A stretch of 54,684 nucleotides of DNA from Singulisphaera sp. GP187 (GCA_945868575.1 CAMBMH010000006.1:1-54684); one strand, 5' to 3'. Counted from the stretch's first letter, positions 25,828 through 34,178 are shown. Numbers and translations: made by a program. Notes: a model not told the origin generated them from the sequence alone.

Positions 25828-26499
25828 ATGCAAACGAAATTCGCAGTGTTGGTTGCGGTTGCCGCCTTGGTCATGGGTGGGAATATTCGGGCGGATGTTG
25901 TTGGATTGCAAACCAATACCAATCAAATTAGCTCAGTACCAGGGGGATTTGAAATAGGTGTCGGGGACACTCTTTTATATTTTGAATTTGGGACTACCGG
26001 ACTTTCAGGAGCTAAATTTACCGGAATTTCTTTTAATAATTTGGGTGCAAACAATATAGATTTTATTGCTGAGCTTCGCGAATATAATCTCGATTATAAT
26101 GAATATTTAACAAGAGCTGCATCATTAGGAAAATATACTGCGGCTGGGTCTAAAATTGATTTTTCAAAAATTCCAACCAGTGCCGCGGAAGAATTGTCAA
26201 GCTATGGACTAAACGCGGGTACTAACTATGCGCTCCTCTTATACAGCTTAGACCAGTCATTAATTGACAATTATGAAAGTTCGAATGGAGTCATTACCAA
26301 TTCTATGACTGATTGGATTGCTGGTCCGACCTTAAACTCAACTACAGGTTTAGTTAGTATGGTTGGTCCAGCCTTTACTCTTTATAGTTCCGTTCCCGAA
26401 CCGGGCACCATGATCCTCACCGGTACGGCGTTGGTGGCGGGTGCCGTTGGCGCGTACTTCAAGCGTCGGCGAAAAGCCAAAACAGAACCGGCAGTATAA
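25828..26499 (+). CDS. PEP-CTERM sorting-domain protein (intact leader)
   Basis: The 223-residue product has a complete signal peptide (M-Q-T-K-F-A-V-L-V-A-V-A-A-L-V-M-G, then R-A-D-V-V-G-L-Q) and the PEP-CTERM tail V-P-E-P-G-T-M-I-L-T-G-T-A-L-V-A-G-A-V-G with basic K-R-R-R-K. It is the intact counterpart of the genes at 328 and 19131. Between leader and tail the sequence is AT-rich (32-35 % GC in lines 26041-26160, hand count) while the tail is about 68 % GC. The central part has no recognised domain. Export and exosortase-dependent sorting are the expected fate; no exosortase gene is in the window. A strong terminator follows. Confidence 0.85.
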   Translation: MQTKFAVLVAVAALVMGGNIRADVVGLQTNTNQISSVPGGFEIGVGDTLLYFEFGTTGLSGAKFTGISFNNLGANNIDFIAELREYNLDYNEYLTRAASLGKYTAAGSKIDFSKIPTSAAEELSSYGLNAGTNYALLLYSLDQSLIDNYESSNGVITNSMTDWIAGPTLNSTTGLVSMVGPAFTLYSSVPEPGTMILTGTALVAGAVGAYFKRRRKAKTEPAV

Positions 26500-26529
26500 G
26501 ACTTCCTGGAAATCAGTTAGATGCCTTTG

Positions 26530-26557
26530 CACCCCGCTTTCGCGGGGTGTTTTTTTG
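26530..26557 (+). terminator. Rho-independent terminator after third PEP-CTERM gene
   Basis: CACCCCGC (26530-26537) and GCGGGGTG (26542-26549) enclose a 4-nt loop and are followed by eight Ts. It starts 31 nt after the stop. Confidence 0.95.
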
Positions 26558-26731
26558 GTAGCGGATTGGCCAACCCCAGATGAACCACTCTGTTCTAACC
26601 CGTCTTTCGTTGGGCAATGGGATAGGCGGCTGACGGCTTCATTAATCCAAAGCACATGACCCACGAAAAGCAAGCTTGCCGGTCTTTGCTTTTGGAACTT
26701 TCTTTTTCATGAACAAAAAGGAGCTTAAACA

Positions 26732-26773
26732 CAAAAAGCAACAGGGGGGGGGAACTTCGCTCCCTCTGTTGCT
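26732..26773 (-). terminator. Intrinsic terminator for the minus-strand propeller gene
   Basis: On the minus strand AGCAACAG (26773-26766) pairs with CTGTTGCT (26744-26737), and the T-run corresponds to the plus-strand As at 26733-26737. The loop contains a run of nine Cs. It lies 57 nt downstream of the end of the gene at 26831. Confidence 0.75.
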
Positions 26774-26830
26774 AATTGTATTTTTCCTCCCGGGTTTTCC
26801 GTGAAAGGAGCTATTTTTTTCGATGGAATC

Positions 26831-27796
26831 CTAGCGCAGCTTTCGGTTGGTCAAGGGTTCGCCATTGGTGTCCAGAATCTGGAAGTGGTGGATTCCCGGT
26901 TTGGTTTTGTCCTTGTGCATCCAGACAATCTTTTTGTTCCTGTCGACCTCGATTAGCCGCACCTCATCACCCTGGGCATGGTGGCTCGTGATGACAGTGT
27001 TCCCGTTGGGCAATCTTTGAATCCCGCAGGCGTCATTGATCAGGCGACTGCCAAGGTCCTTGTTGTCGATTTGCCACACAATCTCACCCTTGGGATCGAC
27101 CTCAATCACCAGATCCTTGAGGGTGCAACCGATCAGTGTGTTTCCATCGGGAAGGCGAATGGCGGTGAAGGGCCAATAAGGAGTCTTCACCTCCCAAACA
27201 ATTTTTCCCTCCGGGGTGTATTCGCGTACGACCTGGTCCAGAAGTTGGGGAACCAGATAGTTCCCGTTGGGAAGCTTTCGGGTCATGCGCGTTTGCAGGT
27301 GATGATCCTTGGTCTGAGCCTGAAGAGGGATCTCGGCGACGATTTTTCCATCACGGCTGACTTCGAGGATTCGTGGTTTGGCACCCGCCTCGGTCAAAAG
27401 AATCGCTCCGCTATTGAGCATCTGGGCGGTGTTGACTTCGGATTGGGTCCCTTTGTGAAGGAAGAGCACCTTGCCCGACTTGTCGACGATGGCCGCCGCG
27501 CCGCCCGGATTCGCTTTGCTTTTGTTCAAAGCAAGTAGAACCGAACCATCTTCCAGAACCTCGCCATCGCGGGATCCATCCGGGAACTGCCAAAGAATCT
27601 TATTGTCATGGGATCGGATATAGGTTGCCCCACCCGTGGCGAGGAAGCCATGGGTCACCTTGTCATTTTGTGGCGCTGCCTCCTGTTGTGGAACTGCTTT
27701 TTGGGCCCAAGCAGACGCGACCCAGGGGGATCCCATCAGTCCAAAGGCCGCAGTTGCCATCACGAAGGAACGCCTGAAGATCGAGGTACGCGACAT
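26831..27796 (-). CDS. Secreted beta-propeller (PQQ/arylsulfotransferase-like) protein
   Basis: The 321-residue product starts at ATG 27796 with a Tat- or Sec-type leader containing R-R-S-F-V-M-A-T-A (cleavage near S-A-W-A-Q). The body is a repeat of strand pairs with L-P-D-G-N-T-L-I, L-P-N-G-N-Y-L-V and L-P-N-G-N-T-V-I, and alternating K-I-V-W-E/W-Q/W-M. That pattern belongs to PQQ-like or arylsulfotransferase-like six-to-eight-bladed propellers, which are often secreted sensors or scaffolds. I see no catalytic motif. An extension to 27841 is rejected because the leader would be interrupted. The gene overlaps nothing; its upstream neighbour on the same strand is the aldo/keto reductase 125 nt away. 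Confidence 0.7.
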   Translation of the reverse strand: MSRTSIFRRSFVMATAAFGLMGSPWVASAWAQKAVPQQEAAPQNDKVTHGFLATGGATYIRSHDNKILWQFPDGSRDGEVLEDGSVLLALNKSKANPGGAAAIVDKSGKVLFLHKGTQSEVNTAQMLNSGAILLTEAGAKPRILEVSRDGKIVAEIPLQAQTKDHHLQTRMTRKLPNGNYLVPQLLDQVVREYTPEGKIVWEVKTPYWPFTAIRLPDGNTLIGCTLKDLVIEVDPKGEIVWQIDNKDLGSRLINDACGIQRLPNGNTVITSHHAQGDEVRLIEVDRNKKIVWMHKDKTKPGIHHFQILDTNGEPLTNRKLR

Positions 27797-27921
27797 GGAA
27801 ATTCCCTTTCGGAGGGGAGAGAGGAGCAACAGAAAAGACAAATGGAAGTTTTGTCGTCAATCAGGCGTGGCCTCTTAACGAACAGTCAGGGGCGTGTCGT
27901 TGTCGTGGGCCCAACGACCAA

Positions 27922-28929
27922 TTACTTGCCGCCGTACCAAACCCCGCGCAGCCAATTGTGTCGACGGAGCTTTTTGGTCAGTTCCTCAGGCAGCTGGGGA
28001 AGGTTGGCCACAGAAGTGTTATCTATGGCTTGGGCGATGTTTCGCATACCGGGGATGACCGCGGTGACTCCGTGCTGGTCCATGGCATAGCGGATTGCGA
28101 CGCGGGGAAGGGTCCATTCGGGCCCGAGGTTGGCTTCGGCGAGATCTGCCTTGATGGCGTCGATCCGGGTTAGAGTTCGGGTGAGTCGATCGCCTTCGAA
28201 ATAGCGGGCCCGGAAATCTCCCTCGGGGAACTTGTGGCTGGAGTGGTACTTTCCAGAAAGAGAACCTTCATCGAGCGGCACCCGGACAATCACTCCGGCC
28301 TGGTGACGGGCGGCTTCGGGAAGGAGTCCGGCGGCAGCCTCCTGATCGAACAGGTTGAAGATTACCTGGACGACATCCACAAGTCCCAGGCGCATGGGGC
28401 CGATTACCGAATTCTGATCCTGTTCCGGAGTACAAATTCCGATCAAGCCAATTTTCCCTTGCTTCTTTAATTTGGCAAGGACTTCGAGAGGTTTGGGGTC
28501 GCGGTTCCAGGCCCGGGTCCAGGTGTGGAGTTGGAGCAGGTCGATCCGTTCGACATTGAGAGTTCTGAGCCGCTCCTCCACATTTTCAATCAGGTATTTT
28601 TCTGGATATCGTTCACTAGCATCGCACCACGGGGTAGGGGGCCATGGGCCCGCCACGGGGGGGGTCTTGGTTGCAAGGATCGGTTTTTCGGACCGTTCGG
28701 CAAGTGCCCGGGCAATGACCCTTTCGCTGCGACCATCACCATAAACCGCCGCGGTGTCGATCAGGTTGACCCCGAGGTCGAGGGCTTTGTGAAGGGCGCG
28801 AACGGACTCGCCATCATCCTGGTTGCCCCATTGGCCACCAAGGGCCCAGGCACCAAAACCGATGGGGTGTACCAGTGGACCCGACCGGCCCAATTTGCGG
28901 AGCATGCTCTGGTTTTCGGAAGCGGACAT
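27922..28929 (-). CDS. Aldo/keto reductase
   Basis: The 335-residue product is an AKR-superfamily barrel. The catalytic tetrad is present: D58 and Y63 in L-I-D-T-A-A-V-Y-G, K88 in A-T-K-T and H135 in L-Q-L-H-T-W. The sequence F-G-A-W-A-L-G-G-Q-W-G resembles the N-terminal half of AKR12/13-type oxidoreductases such as L-glyceraldehyde 3-phosphate reductase. It should use NADPH to reduce an aldehyde or sugar, with the exact substrate unknown. It begins with ATG 28929, and its downstream neighbour on the same strand is the propeller gene. Confidence 0.85.
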   Translation of the reverse strand: MSASENQSMLRKLGRSGPLVHPIGFGAWALGGQWGNQDDGESVRALHKALDLGVNLIDTAAVYGDGRSERVIARALAERSEKPILATKTPPVAGPWPPTPWCDASERYPEKYLIENVEERLRTLNVERIDLLQLHTWTRAWNRDPKPLEVLAKLKKQGKIGLIGICTPEQDQNSVIGPMRLGLVDVVQVIFNLFDQEAAAGLLPEAARHQAGVIVRVPLDEGSLSGKYHSSHKFPEGDFRARYFEGDRLTRTLTRIDAIKADLAEANLGPEWTLPRVAIRYAMDQHGVTAVIPGMRNIAQAIDNTSVANLPQLPEELTKKLRRHNWLRGVWYGGK

Positions 28930-28999
28930 GAAGTGATTCCAGCGATAAAGTTAGGAGGAGATAATCGGAACCAGGTGGACCCTAGCCAAAAGCCTTTGA

Positions 29000-29167
29000 C
29001 TAAAAGCCGGTCCAATAACCCGTCAGGTAGGTATCCCGGGCAATCAGCCCATAGAGGATAACTCCCACGATAAAGAAGACGCTTAGGATCAGGCAGAGTT
29101 TTTTGAGCAGGGATACATCATGTGGCCTTTCCTGCCCGGGTGTGACCTGTGTTGTGTCGTGGCTCAT
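29000..29167 (-). CDS. Small single-span membrane protein
   Basis: The 55-residue product starts at ATG 29167 (M-S-H-D-T-T-Q). A charged N-terminus (about 25 residues) is followed by one membrane helix, K-L-C-L-I-L-S-V-F-F-I-V-G-V-I-L-Y, and a short tail with T-Y-L-T-G-Y-W-T-G-F. I recognise no family. It lies 50 nt downstream of the proline-rich gene, so it probably belongs to the same transcript. An alternative start at 29176 is also possible. Confidence 0.55.
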   Translation of the reverse strand: MSHDTTQVTPGQERPHDVSLLKKLCLILSVFFIVGVILYGLIARDTYLTGYWTGF

Positions 29168-29217
29168 GATGTTCATTCTTTGGGATGGGAGTCCGGGAAA
29201 ATGCCTCAACTGGCATT

Positions 29218-29682
29218 TTATTCAATCGGACTGCCCATGTTCCAGAATTGAGGCAAGGAACGCATCTGGGGCATTGGTCGGCCATCAAAGGAACGGAAGG
29301 TTCCCTCGCCTGGAACATAGTTGACCCGGGGGCGGAATTCCCCGGCGCCATCGACGGCGGCATGGTTCCAGATGTTGCGCGAAGAGGCGCGATAGAAACC
29401 AGTAGTCCCCAAACCTTCGGGGGGAGAGTAGTCCGGGTGACCCGTGTCGTGTCCCAGCAAGGGGTCTTCGCCGGGCTGGATATTGTCAAGAATTCTGGGT
29501 GTGAATTCCTGAGTGTTGGTGTTTCGGGCATTGTTGTGCCTGTTGGGAGTAGGAATGCGCTCGCCTCTGGGTTCGACATAAGTGGGGTCTGGGACAACAG
29601 GCGGCTCGACGATGCTATCCAGGGGAAGTGTCATGGAAAGATAAATTGTCTGAGCAAGGGATTTTATCAGGAGCGCGTTCAT
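29218..29682 (-). CDS. Proline- and arginine-rich hypothetical protein
   Basis: The 154-residue product starts at ATG 29682 (M-N-A-L-L-I-K-S-L-A-Q); a longer frame would start in the leader region. After a short hydrophobic N-terminus comes a hydrophilic, P- and R-rich region with P-E-P-P-V-V-P-D-P and N-N-A-R-N-T-N-T, and a C-terminal F-D-G-R-P-M-P-Q-M. It has no recognised domain and is likely disordered, perhaps secreted. It is followed by the small membrane-protein gene on the same strand. Confidence 0.5.
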   Translation of the reverse strand: MNALLIKSLAQTIYLSMTLPLDSIVEPPVVPDPTYVEPRGERIPTPNRHNNARNTNTQEFTPRILDNIQPGEDPLLGHDTGHPDYSPPEGLGTTGFYRASSRNIWNHAAVDGAGEFRPRVNYVPGEGTFRSFDGRPMPQMRSLPQFWNMGSPIE

Positions 29683-29940
29683 TTGGGTCTTCCCTTTGGG
29701 AGCCTTTTTTGGGGCGGGCCAAAACTGGTTTGCCTGGCAACTCTGTTTGAAAATCGATTTGGGTCTGAGAAATCGATTTGGGCTGCCCAAATGAATTGTC
29801 TCAGAAGTGGGCGGAGTTGTCGTGGGGTGTCGTCAGGGTTTGCCCGGTCAACCTGATACAGATGGTCGGCAGATTCGTTAAATCCGTCCCGGGTTGAATT
29901 TTTTTCAAAAAAATCTTTGGATTTTGTGAGGATTTCAAAC

Positions 29941-29970
29941 TTGACAGCAAGGTCTGAAAAACACTATTGC
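29941..29970 (+). promoter_or_regulatory. Candidate housekeeping-type promoter upstream of sigma factor
   Basis: TTGACA (29941-29946) matches the -35 consensus exactly; TATTGC (29965-29970) follows after 18 nt. It points toward the sigma-factor gene, 450 nt downstream. The -10 is imperfect, so this is tentative. Confidence 0.4.
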
Positions 29971-30254
29971 CCCCCCATCGGACTTGGGAAGCGCAGCAGC
30001 GTGGGGACGCGATGGCGCCTGAAACAAGGACGAGGGAAGGATGTCTGGCGGGGTCTGGCAGTCGGCTTGGGAGGTGGGGACTTCCCGAAACGAAACGCCG
30101 GGCTTTGTAAGTTCTTCAAATGCGATCTGATTTAGATTTCATTGAAGAGGACTGGCTGGATGGTCCGATGGTTGTTGATGTTCCGGATTCTTTTTTGTCC
30201 GGGGCGTCATGGAAGACATTTGACACGCGTTGATGTTGAAAATCACCGCGGATT

Positions 30255-30292
30255 CCTGCCGGCGGGGGGAACCTTTTGGGTTCGCCGGCAGG
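30255..30292 (+). promoter_or_regulatory. Long GC-rich hairpin in the leader of the sigma factor gene
   Basis: CCTGCCGGCG (30255-30264) is followed, after an 18-nt loop that includes TTTT, by its reverse complement CGCCGGCAGG (30283-30292). It is 128 nt before the start codon. It has no T-run after it, so it is more likely a structured 5' leader or regulator site than a terminator. Confidence 0.5.
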
Positions 30293-30419
30293 GGTTGTTC
30301 GGGAGTGGGGAATATCCTGGCAGGGGACTTTGTTCCAGCCAGCGAGCTACCTTCCTCTCCGGAATGTCAAGCCACAACGGAAGAGGTTCTGCCTGTTCCG
30401 GCTCTTGGGGGAGAGCGCA

Positions 30420-31196
30420 ATGCAAACCGAAGTAGAAACCGACATCACCAAAATCTGGCGTGAATACCGCGCGAATCCCACAATCGAACTTCGCAATTTC
30501 CTGATGGAAAAGTACATGCCCCTTGTCCGCTATAACGCCGAGCGGATCTGGAATCGTTTGCCTGACGGCGTCGAACTCGACGACCTTTCCAGCTCCGGCG
30601 TGTTCGGTCTACTTGATGCCATCGAGGCGTTCGACCTTGAGCGCGGTGTCAAGTTTGAAACTTACTGCGTGCCCCGTATTCGGGGAGCCATGCTTGACGA
30701 ACTTCGCACCATGGACTGGGTTCCCCGTCTTGTGCGCTCCAAAGCAAGCAAGGTGGAAGTCGCCCGCAAGCAACTCGAAGCCGCGCTTGGGCGTCCTCCC
30801 CGTCCTGAAGAGATGGCGGAAAAGATGGGCATCCCTGTTGAGGAGTTCAACAAGCTCGCCTCCGAAGCAACAGCGGTTACCCAGGTCTCTCTCAACAAGA
30901 AATGGTACGAGACCGACAGCTACAAGGATGTCCGCGAGATCGACATCATCGAAGACAAGAAAGCCGAAGACCCAACCCACAAGATCCAGAATCGCGATCT
31001 GATGCGCCTGGTGACCCGGGGGCTCAACCGCAACGAGCGCCTTATCATCATCCTCTACTACTACGAGGATATGACCATGAAAGAAATCGGCGCCACCCTC
31101 GACCTTAGCGAATCGCGCGTCAGCCAAATGCATTCAAGCATCGTTAATCGACTTCAAAACCAACTGGCCGAAAGGCGTCCCGAGTTTAGCTTCTAA
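30420..31196 (+). CDS. FliA/WhiG-type sigma factor
   Basis: The 258-residue product starts at ATG 30420 (GGGGGAGAG just upstream). It has sigma region 2 with R-Y-N-A-E-R-I-W-N-R-L-P, D-L-S-S-S-G-V-F-G-L-L-D-A-I-E-A-F-D and the F-E-T-Y-C-V-P-R-I-R-G-A-M-L-D-E-L-R motif, then region 3 (G-R-P-P-R-P-E-E-M-A) and region 4 (M-K-E-I-G-A-T-L-D-L-S-E-S-R-V-S-Q-M). This arrangement is that of the sigma-28 group (FliA, WhiG), which controls flagellar or developmental genes. No flagellar or anti-sigma (FlgM) gene is adjacent. The longer frame back to 30276 includes the leader hairpin and is rejected. A very strong terminator follows. Confidence 0.9.
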   Translation: MQTEVETDITKIWREYRANPTIELRNFLMEKYMPLVRYNAERIWNRLPDGVELDDLSSSGVFGLLDAIEAFDLERGVKFETYCVPRIRGAMLDELRTMDWVPRLVRSKASKVEVARKQLEAALGRPPRPEEMAEKMGIPVEEFNKLASEATAVTQVSLNKKWYETDSYKDVREIDIIEDKKAEDPTHKIQNRDLMRLVTRGLNRNERLIIILYYYEDMTMKEIGATLDLSESRVSQMHSSIVNRLQNQLAERRPEFSF

Positions 31197-31234
31197 GCTC
31201 AGGATTTGGGATTCAGGAATCTAGTCAGGCGGGG

Positions 31235-31271
31235 AAAAAGGGCCCGGAGGAAAACCTCCGGGCCCTTTTTT
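31235..31271. terminator. Strong bidirectional terminator
   Basis: AAAAAGGGCCCGGAGG (31235-31250) and CCTCCGGGCCCTTTTT (31255-31270) form a perfect 16-bp stem around AAAA. It lies between the sigma-factor stop (31196) and the nusA stop (31323) and can serve both. Confidence 0.95.
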
Positions 31272-31322
31272 ATTGGTTACAAAATCATTGAGGCGGGCAG
31301 TTGCACACACCCCAAATCGGAA

Positions 31323-32720
31323 CTATTCCGCCTTTTCACCCTCGGGCTTTTCCCCTTCGGCGGGAGCCTCTTCCTCATTTGGCGCGCTAAGGAAATCTGC
31401 CACTGCATCGTGGTGTTCCTCGTCGATGACCGTTTCCTCGGGAACGGGTTCCTCGATGGGAGCTCCACCCAAAAGACCTTCATCGACAGAGAAGTCGCCG
31501 GTGTCCACCGGGGCCTGTTGAACGGGAGCGTGGTGCTCGCGGGAGCCACGACCACGAGGTTCGACCTCGACCGTTCGGGCGGCTTCCTCGGCCCATTCGA
31601 GCATGTCATCGGCGGCTTCTTCGGTGATGCCAGCGAGTTCGGCGATGTATTCCGGTTCCAGACATTCAAGGTCCGAATAGCTAAGGCAGCCCGCTTCGAT
31701 GAACTGTTGGACCAGATCGTCGGTGATCGCGGGGATCTGGCTAAACCAGGCTTCCGCTTTTTCGAGACTGCCGGTGAACTCGGTCTCGGTCATGATTTCG
31801 ATGTCCCAACCCACCAGGCGCGAGGCAAGGCGAACATTCTGTCCCTTGCGGCCGATAGCCAGACTGAGCTGGTCATCCTTCACAAGGACGATGGCGCGAC
31901 CAAGTTTTTCATAAAGGAAAACCTCGTCGATCTTGGCCGGCTTGAGAGTGTTGTCGATGAGCACCTGGAGCGAGTCGTTCCAACGAACCACATCGATTCG
32001 CTCCTGGCCGCCGAGTTCCTCGATGATTGTTTTGATGCGGCTGCCTTTGGTACCAAGGCAGGAACCAACACAGTCGACTTTCATGTCAACAGACGAGACA
32101 GCGATTTTGGATCGATGTCCAGCTTCGCGGGAGACCGCGCGGATCTCGACGACATGGTCGGCGATTTCGGGAATTTCCTCTTCAAAGAGGCGACGGAGGA
32201 AGTCGGGGTGGGTGCGTGAAAGGACGATCTTCACACGGTTGCCGGTGCGGCGAACATCGAGGATGATCGCTTTGAGACGCTCGTTGGTGTGAGGCATTTC
32301 GCCGGGGATCTGCTCACTTTTCGGGAGGATCGCCTCGACCTTGTCCGACTCCAGGTTGCATAGGGCCAGACCGCGCTCAACTCGCTGGACGATGGCATAG
32401 ACGATGTCGCCTTTACGGTCCTTGTATTTGCCGAAGGTCTCTTCCGATTCTGCTTCGCGGAAGTTCTGGATCATAAGTTGCTTGGCGGACTGGGCGGCGA
32501 TGCGGCCCAATTCGTCGGGGGTCAGGACGGTGTCGCCGTGGCGGGCTTTGATGTCGCCTGTCTCGCGATTGATCGAGACTTCGATACCTTCTTCGGTTTC
32601 GTACTTCTTGGAGATGGCCAGACGGACCGCCTTCTCGATACCCGAGAAGATCAGGTCGCGGGGGATGTTCTTTTCCCGGTTGAGGAAATCCACACCCTTG
32701 ATCAGGTCGGCGCCGTTCAT
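31323..32720 (-). CDS. nusA: Transcription termination/antitermination factor NusA
   Basis: The 465-residue product begins M-N-G-A-D-L-I-K-G-V-D at ATG 32720; the longer frame to 32933 adds 71 residues without family character. It has the NusA N-terminal domain, an S1 domain (about residues 130-200, with K-G-D-I-V-Y-A-I-V-Q-R-V-E), two KH domains (G-S-C-L-G-T-K-G-S-R-I and I-G-R-K-G-Q-N-V-R), a helix-hairpin-helix-like segment and a strongly acidic C-terminal tail (E-E-E-A-P-A-E-G-E-K). NusA binds RNA polymerase and RNA. In most bacteria it lies between rimP and infB; here neither is adjacent. Confidence 0.95.
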   Translation of the reverse strand: MNGADLIKGVDFLNREKNIPRDLIFSGIEKAVRLAISKKYETEEGIEVSINRETGDIKARHGDTVLTPDELGRIAAQSAKQLMIQNFREAESEETFGKYKDRKGDIVYAIVQRVERGLALCNLESDKVEAILPKSEQIPGEMPHTNERLKAIILDVRRTGNRVKIVLSRTHPDFLRRLFEEEIPEIADHVVEIRAVSREAGHRSKIAVSSVDMKVDCVGSCLGTKGSRIKTIIEELGGQERIDVVRWNDSLQVLIDNTLKPAKIDEVFLYEKLGRAIVLVKDDQLSLAIGRKGQNVRLASRLVGWDIEIMTETEFTGSLEKAEAWFSQIPAITDDLVQQFIEAGCLSYSDLECLEPEYIAELAGITEEAADDMLEWAEEAARTVEVEPRGRGSREHHAPVQQAPVDTGDFSVDEGLLGGAPIEEPVPEETVIDEEHHDAVADFLSAPNEEEAPAEGEKPEGEKAE

Positions 32721-33122
32721 GATAAAGCCCTTCAAACGCCCCGAGGCGATCCATACGAAGAGGTAGCCCAGGGAAACAAACCCCGGAGCATGGTAGAAAC
32801 AGGACTGGAATTTCAGGCAGATTGGCCCGAGATGAGTCCGCGCCACAACTCCCCGATGACGGGGACGGTTTGCGGGTCGAAGCCTGGCCAGGCCCCAACT
32901 ATCCAAGCAACGGTGACCCAGAAAATGGGTCATGGTCCCCGTGCCACCGGGTGGTGGCGTCCCAAACGCCTAGACGCCTGGAAGTGCTCCTTGCTAAAGA
33001 TGTTACCGGGTCTTGCCTTTTAGGTTAAGGTCCAATCCCGAATTTCGCCTCTTCCTCACGAAACCCGCACCCTCACAATAGGATGATTTGGGTACTCAAA
33101 AGGCACCCGGATTCCGTTCACC
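32721..33122. other. Divergent intergenic region, 402 nt
   Basis: No gene is supported here. The region separates nusA and the MqnP-like gene, which are transcribed away from each other, so it contains both promoters. I found no convincing promoter boxes and no tRNA-like fold. Small ORFs on the minus strand at this position are shadows. Confidence 0.45.
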
Positions 33123-34019
33123 ATGCCCCAAAATACCCCCAGTTTGACCACCAGTTTGTTGGGACTCATACGGTTCAGCCACACCCTTTTCGCGCTTCCC
33201 TTTGCCATGGCATCGGCAATGATTGCTTGGGACAAGCAAGGATTTGAGCCGCTTGGGTTGGTAGGAATTGTGGTCTGTCTTGGGATGGCCCGCTCTGCCG
33301 CAATGGCTTTTAACCGCTTGGCGGACCGGCAAATCGATGCGCTCAATCCCCGGACCGCTGACCGGCATATTCCAGCGGGGCTACTTTCCGTGGGGGTGGT
33401 CAGCTGGTTTGTGGTTTTGACCTCGCTAGGTTTTGTCCTTGGTACCCTGATTTTCGTACCCCTTGGAAATTGGTACCCTTTGTACTTTTGTTTGCCGGTC
33501 CTGCTTTGGCTCCTGGGATATTCCTATGCCAAACGCTTTACCAGCCTGGCGCATTATTGGCTCGGACTGGCCCTTGCTTGTGCCCCTTCGGGAGCTTGGG
33601 TTGCCATTCGGGGAGATCAGATTTGGGGGGAGTTGGCAATCCCCTCCATCCTGTCGTTTGCCGTCGCTTTTTGGGTCGGCGGATTTGACATCATCTATGC
33701 CTGCCAGGACGAGGCGTTTGATCGCAAGGCGGGGCTGTTTTCCATCCCCAGTGTCCTGGGTGCCAGGAACGCCCTAGGGTTGGCTGCGTTATCCCATCTG
33801 GTGATGTTGTGCCTTTTGGCTCTTCTTCCCTGGGCGGAACCAAGGATGGGGGCGATTTATTGGACCGGCCTGGGAGCTGTGGCCATTCTACTTGGGTTTG
33901 AGCATACCCTGGTTCGGCCAGGCGATTTGAAGCGGGTGAACCTGGCCTTTTTCTGGGTCAATATCACGGTTGGATTTGGGCTTTGGCTGGTGATCAGTTT
34001 GCAGTTGTGGCTGGGTTGA
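33123..34019 (+). CDS. UbiA-family prenyltransferase, MqnP-like
   Basis: The 298-residue polytopic membrane protein has both Asp-rich motifs: F-N-R-L-A-D-R-Q-I-D with the loop N-P-R-T-A-D-R-H-I-P-A-G, and Y-A-C-Q-D-E-A-F-D-R-K-A-G-L-F-S-I-P. The start L-I-R-F-S-H-T-L-F-A-L-P-F-A-M is typical of UbiA and of the MqnP group of futalosine-type menaquinone synthesis. Planctomycetes commonly use the futalosine route, so MqnP is the more likely role, but 4-hydroxybenzoate polyprenyltransferase (UbiA) is not excluded. It is monocistronic; parS-like repeats follow. Confidence 0.8.
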   Translation: MPQNTPSLTTSLLGLIRFSHTLFALPFAMASAMIAWDKQGFEPLGLVGIVVCLGMARSAAMAFNRLADRQIDALNPRTADRHIPAGLLSVGVVSWFVVLTSLGFVLGTLIFVPLGNWYPLYFCLPVLLWLLGYSYAKRFTSLAHYWLGLALACAPSGAWVAIRGDQIWGELAIPSILSFAVAFWVGGFDIIYACQDEAFDRKAGLFSIPSVLGARNALGLAALSHLVMLCLLALLPWAEPRMGAIYWTGLGAVAILLGFEHTLVRPGDLKRVNLAFFWVNITVGFGLWLVISLQLWLG

Positions 34020-34071
34020 TCGTTTGGGTTGGGTCGGGGTGCTGGACCCTGTAATAGGGGCGGGGGTCGGA

Positions 34072-34087
34072 TGTTCCTCGTGGAACA
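34072..34087 (+). repeat. parS-like palindromic site 1
   Basis: TGTTCCTCGTGGAACA is a near-perfect 16-nt palindrome. It differs at three positions from the parS consensus TGTTTCACGTGAAACA and at one from the common variant TGTTCCACGTGGAACA. A second copy in reverse orientation lies 91 bp away (34163-34178). No parA or parB gene is in this window. Confidence 0.5.
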
Positions 34088-34162
34088 AGAACTCCGCCAA
34101 AGTTTTCGGCACCCGAAATCCCGGGAATCCGGATTCAGCTCATCCGGATCCGGTTGGGGTTT

Positions 34163-34178
34163 GGTTCCACGAGGAACA
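34163..34178 (-). repeat. parS-like palindromic site 2, inverted
   Basis: On the minus strand this reads TGTTCCTCGTGGAACC, identical to site 1 except for the last base. The shared 17-nt core GATGTTCCTCGTGGAAC is therefore present twice, in opposite orientation. It lies in the intergenic region between the prenyltransferase and cheR. Between the two sites there is a 12-bp perfect palindrome, GAATCCGGATTC (34125-34136). Confidence 0.5.

Larger units (their letters stand above)
29683..30419. other. Long leader region of the sigma factor gene, 737 nt
   Basis: This stretch has no supported gene. Two short ORFs inside (29917 and 30142) look spurious. A perfect TTGACA at 29941-29946 has TATTGC 18 nt later (29965-29970), a plausible promoter, which would give a 5' leader of about 440 nt. 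A strong 10-bp hairpin (30255-30292, listed separately) lies in that leader. A poly-T/poly-A stretch sits at about 29899-29912. Confidence 0.5.

Noticed and set aside
29917-30435. Two small frames upstream of the sigma factor as genes
   Set aside because: Neither has a ribosome binding site, motif or signal; they overlap the structured leader.
31206-32219. 337-codon plus-strand frame opposite nusA
   Set aside because: It runs through the strong terminator and lies wholly antisense to a clear NusA; no motif is seen.
33010-33060. GGTCCAATCCCGAA resembling a tRNA T-arm
   Set aside because: The loop does not fit TTCRANY, and no acceptor or anticodon arms can be drawn.
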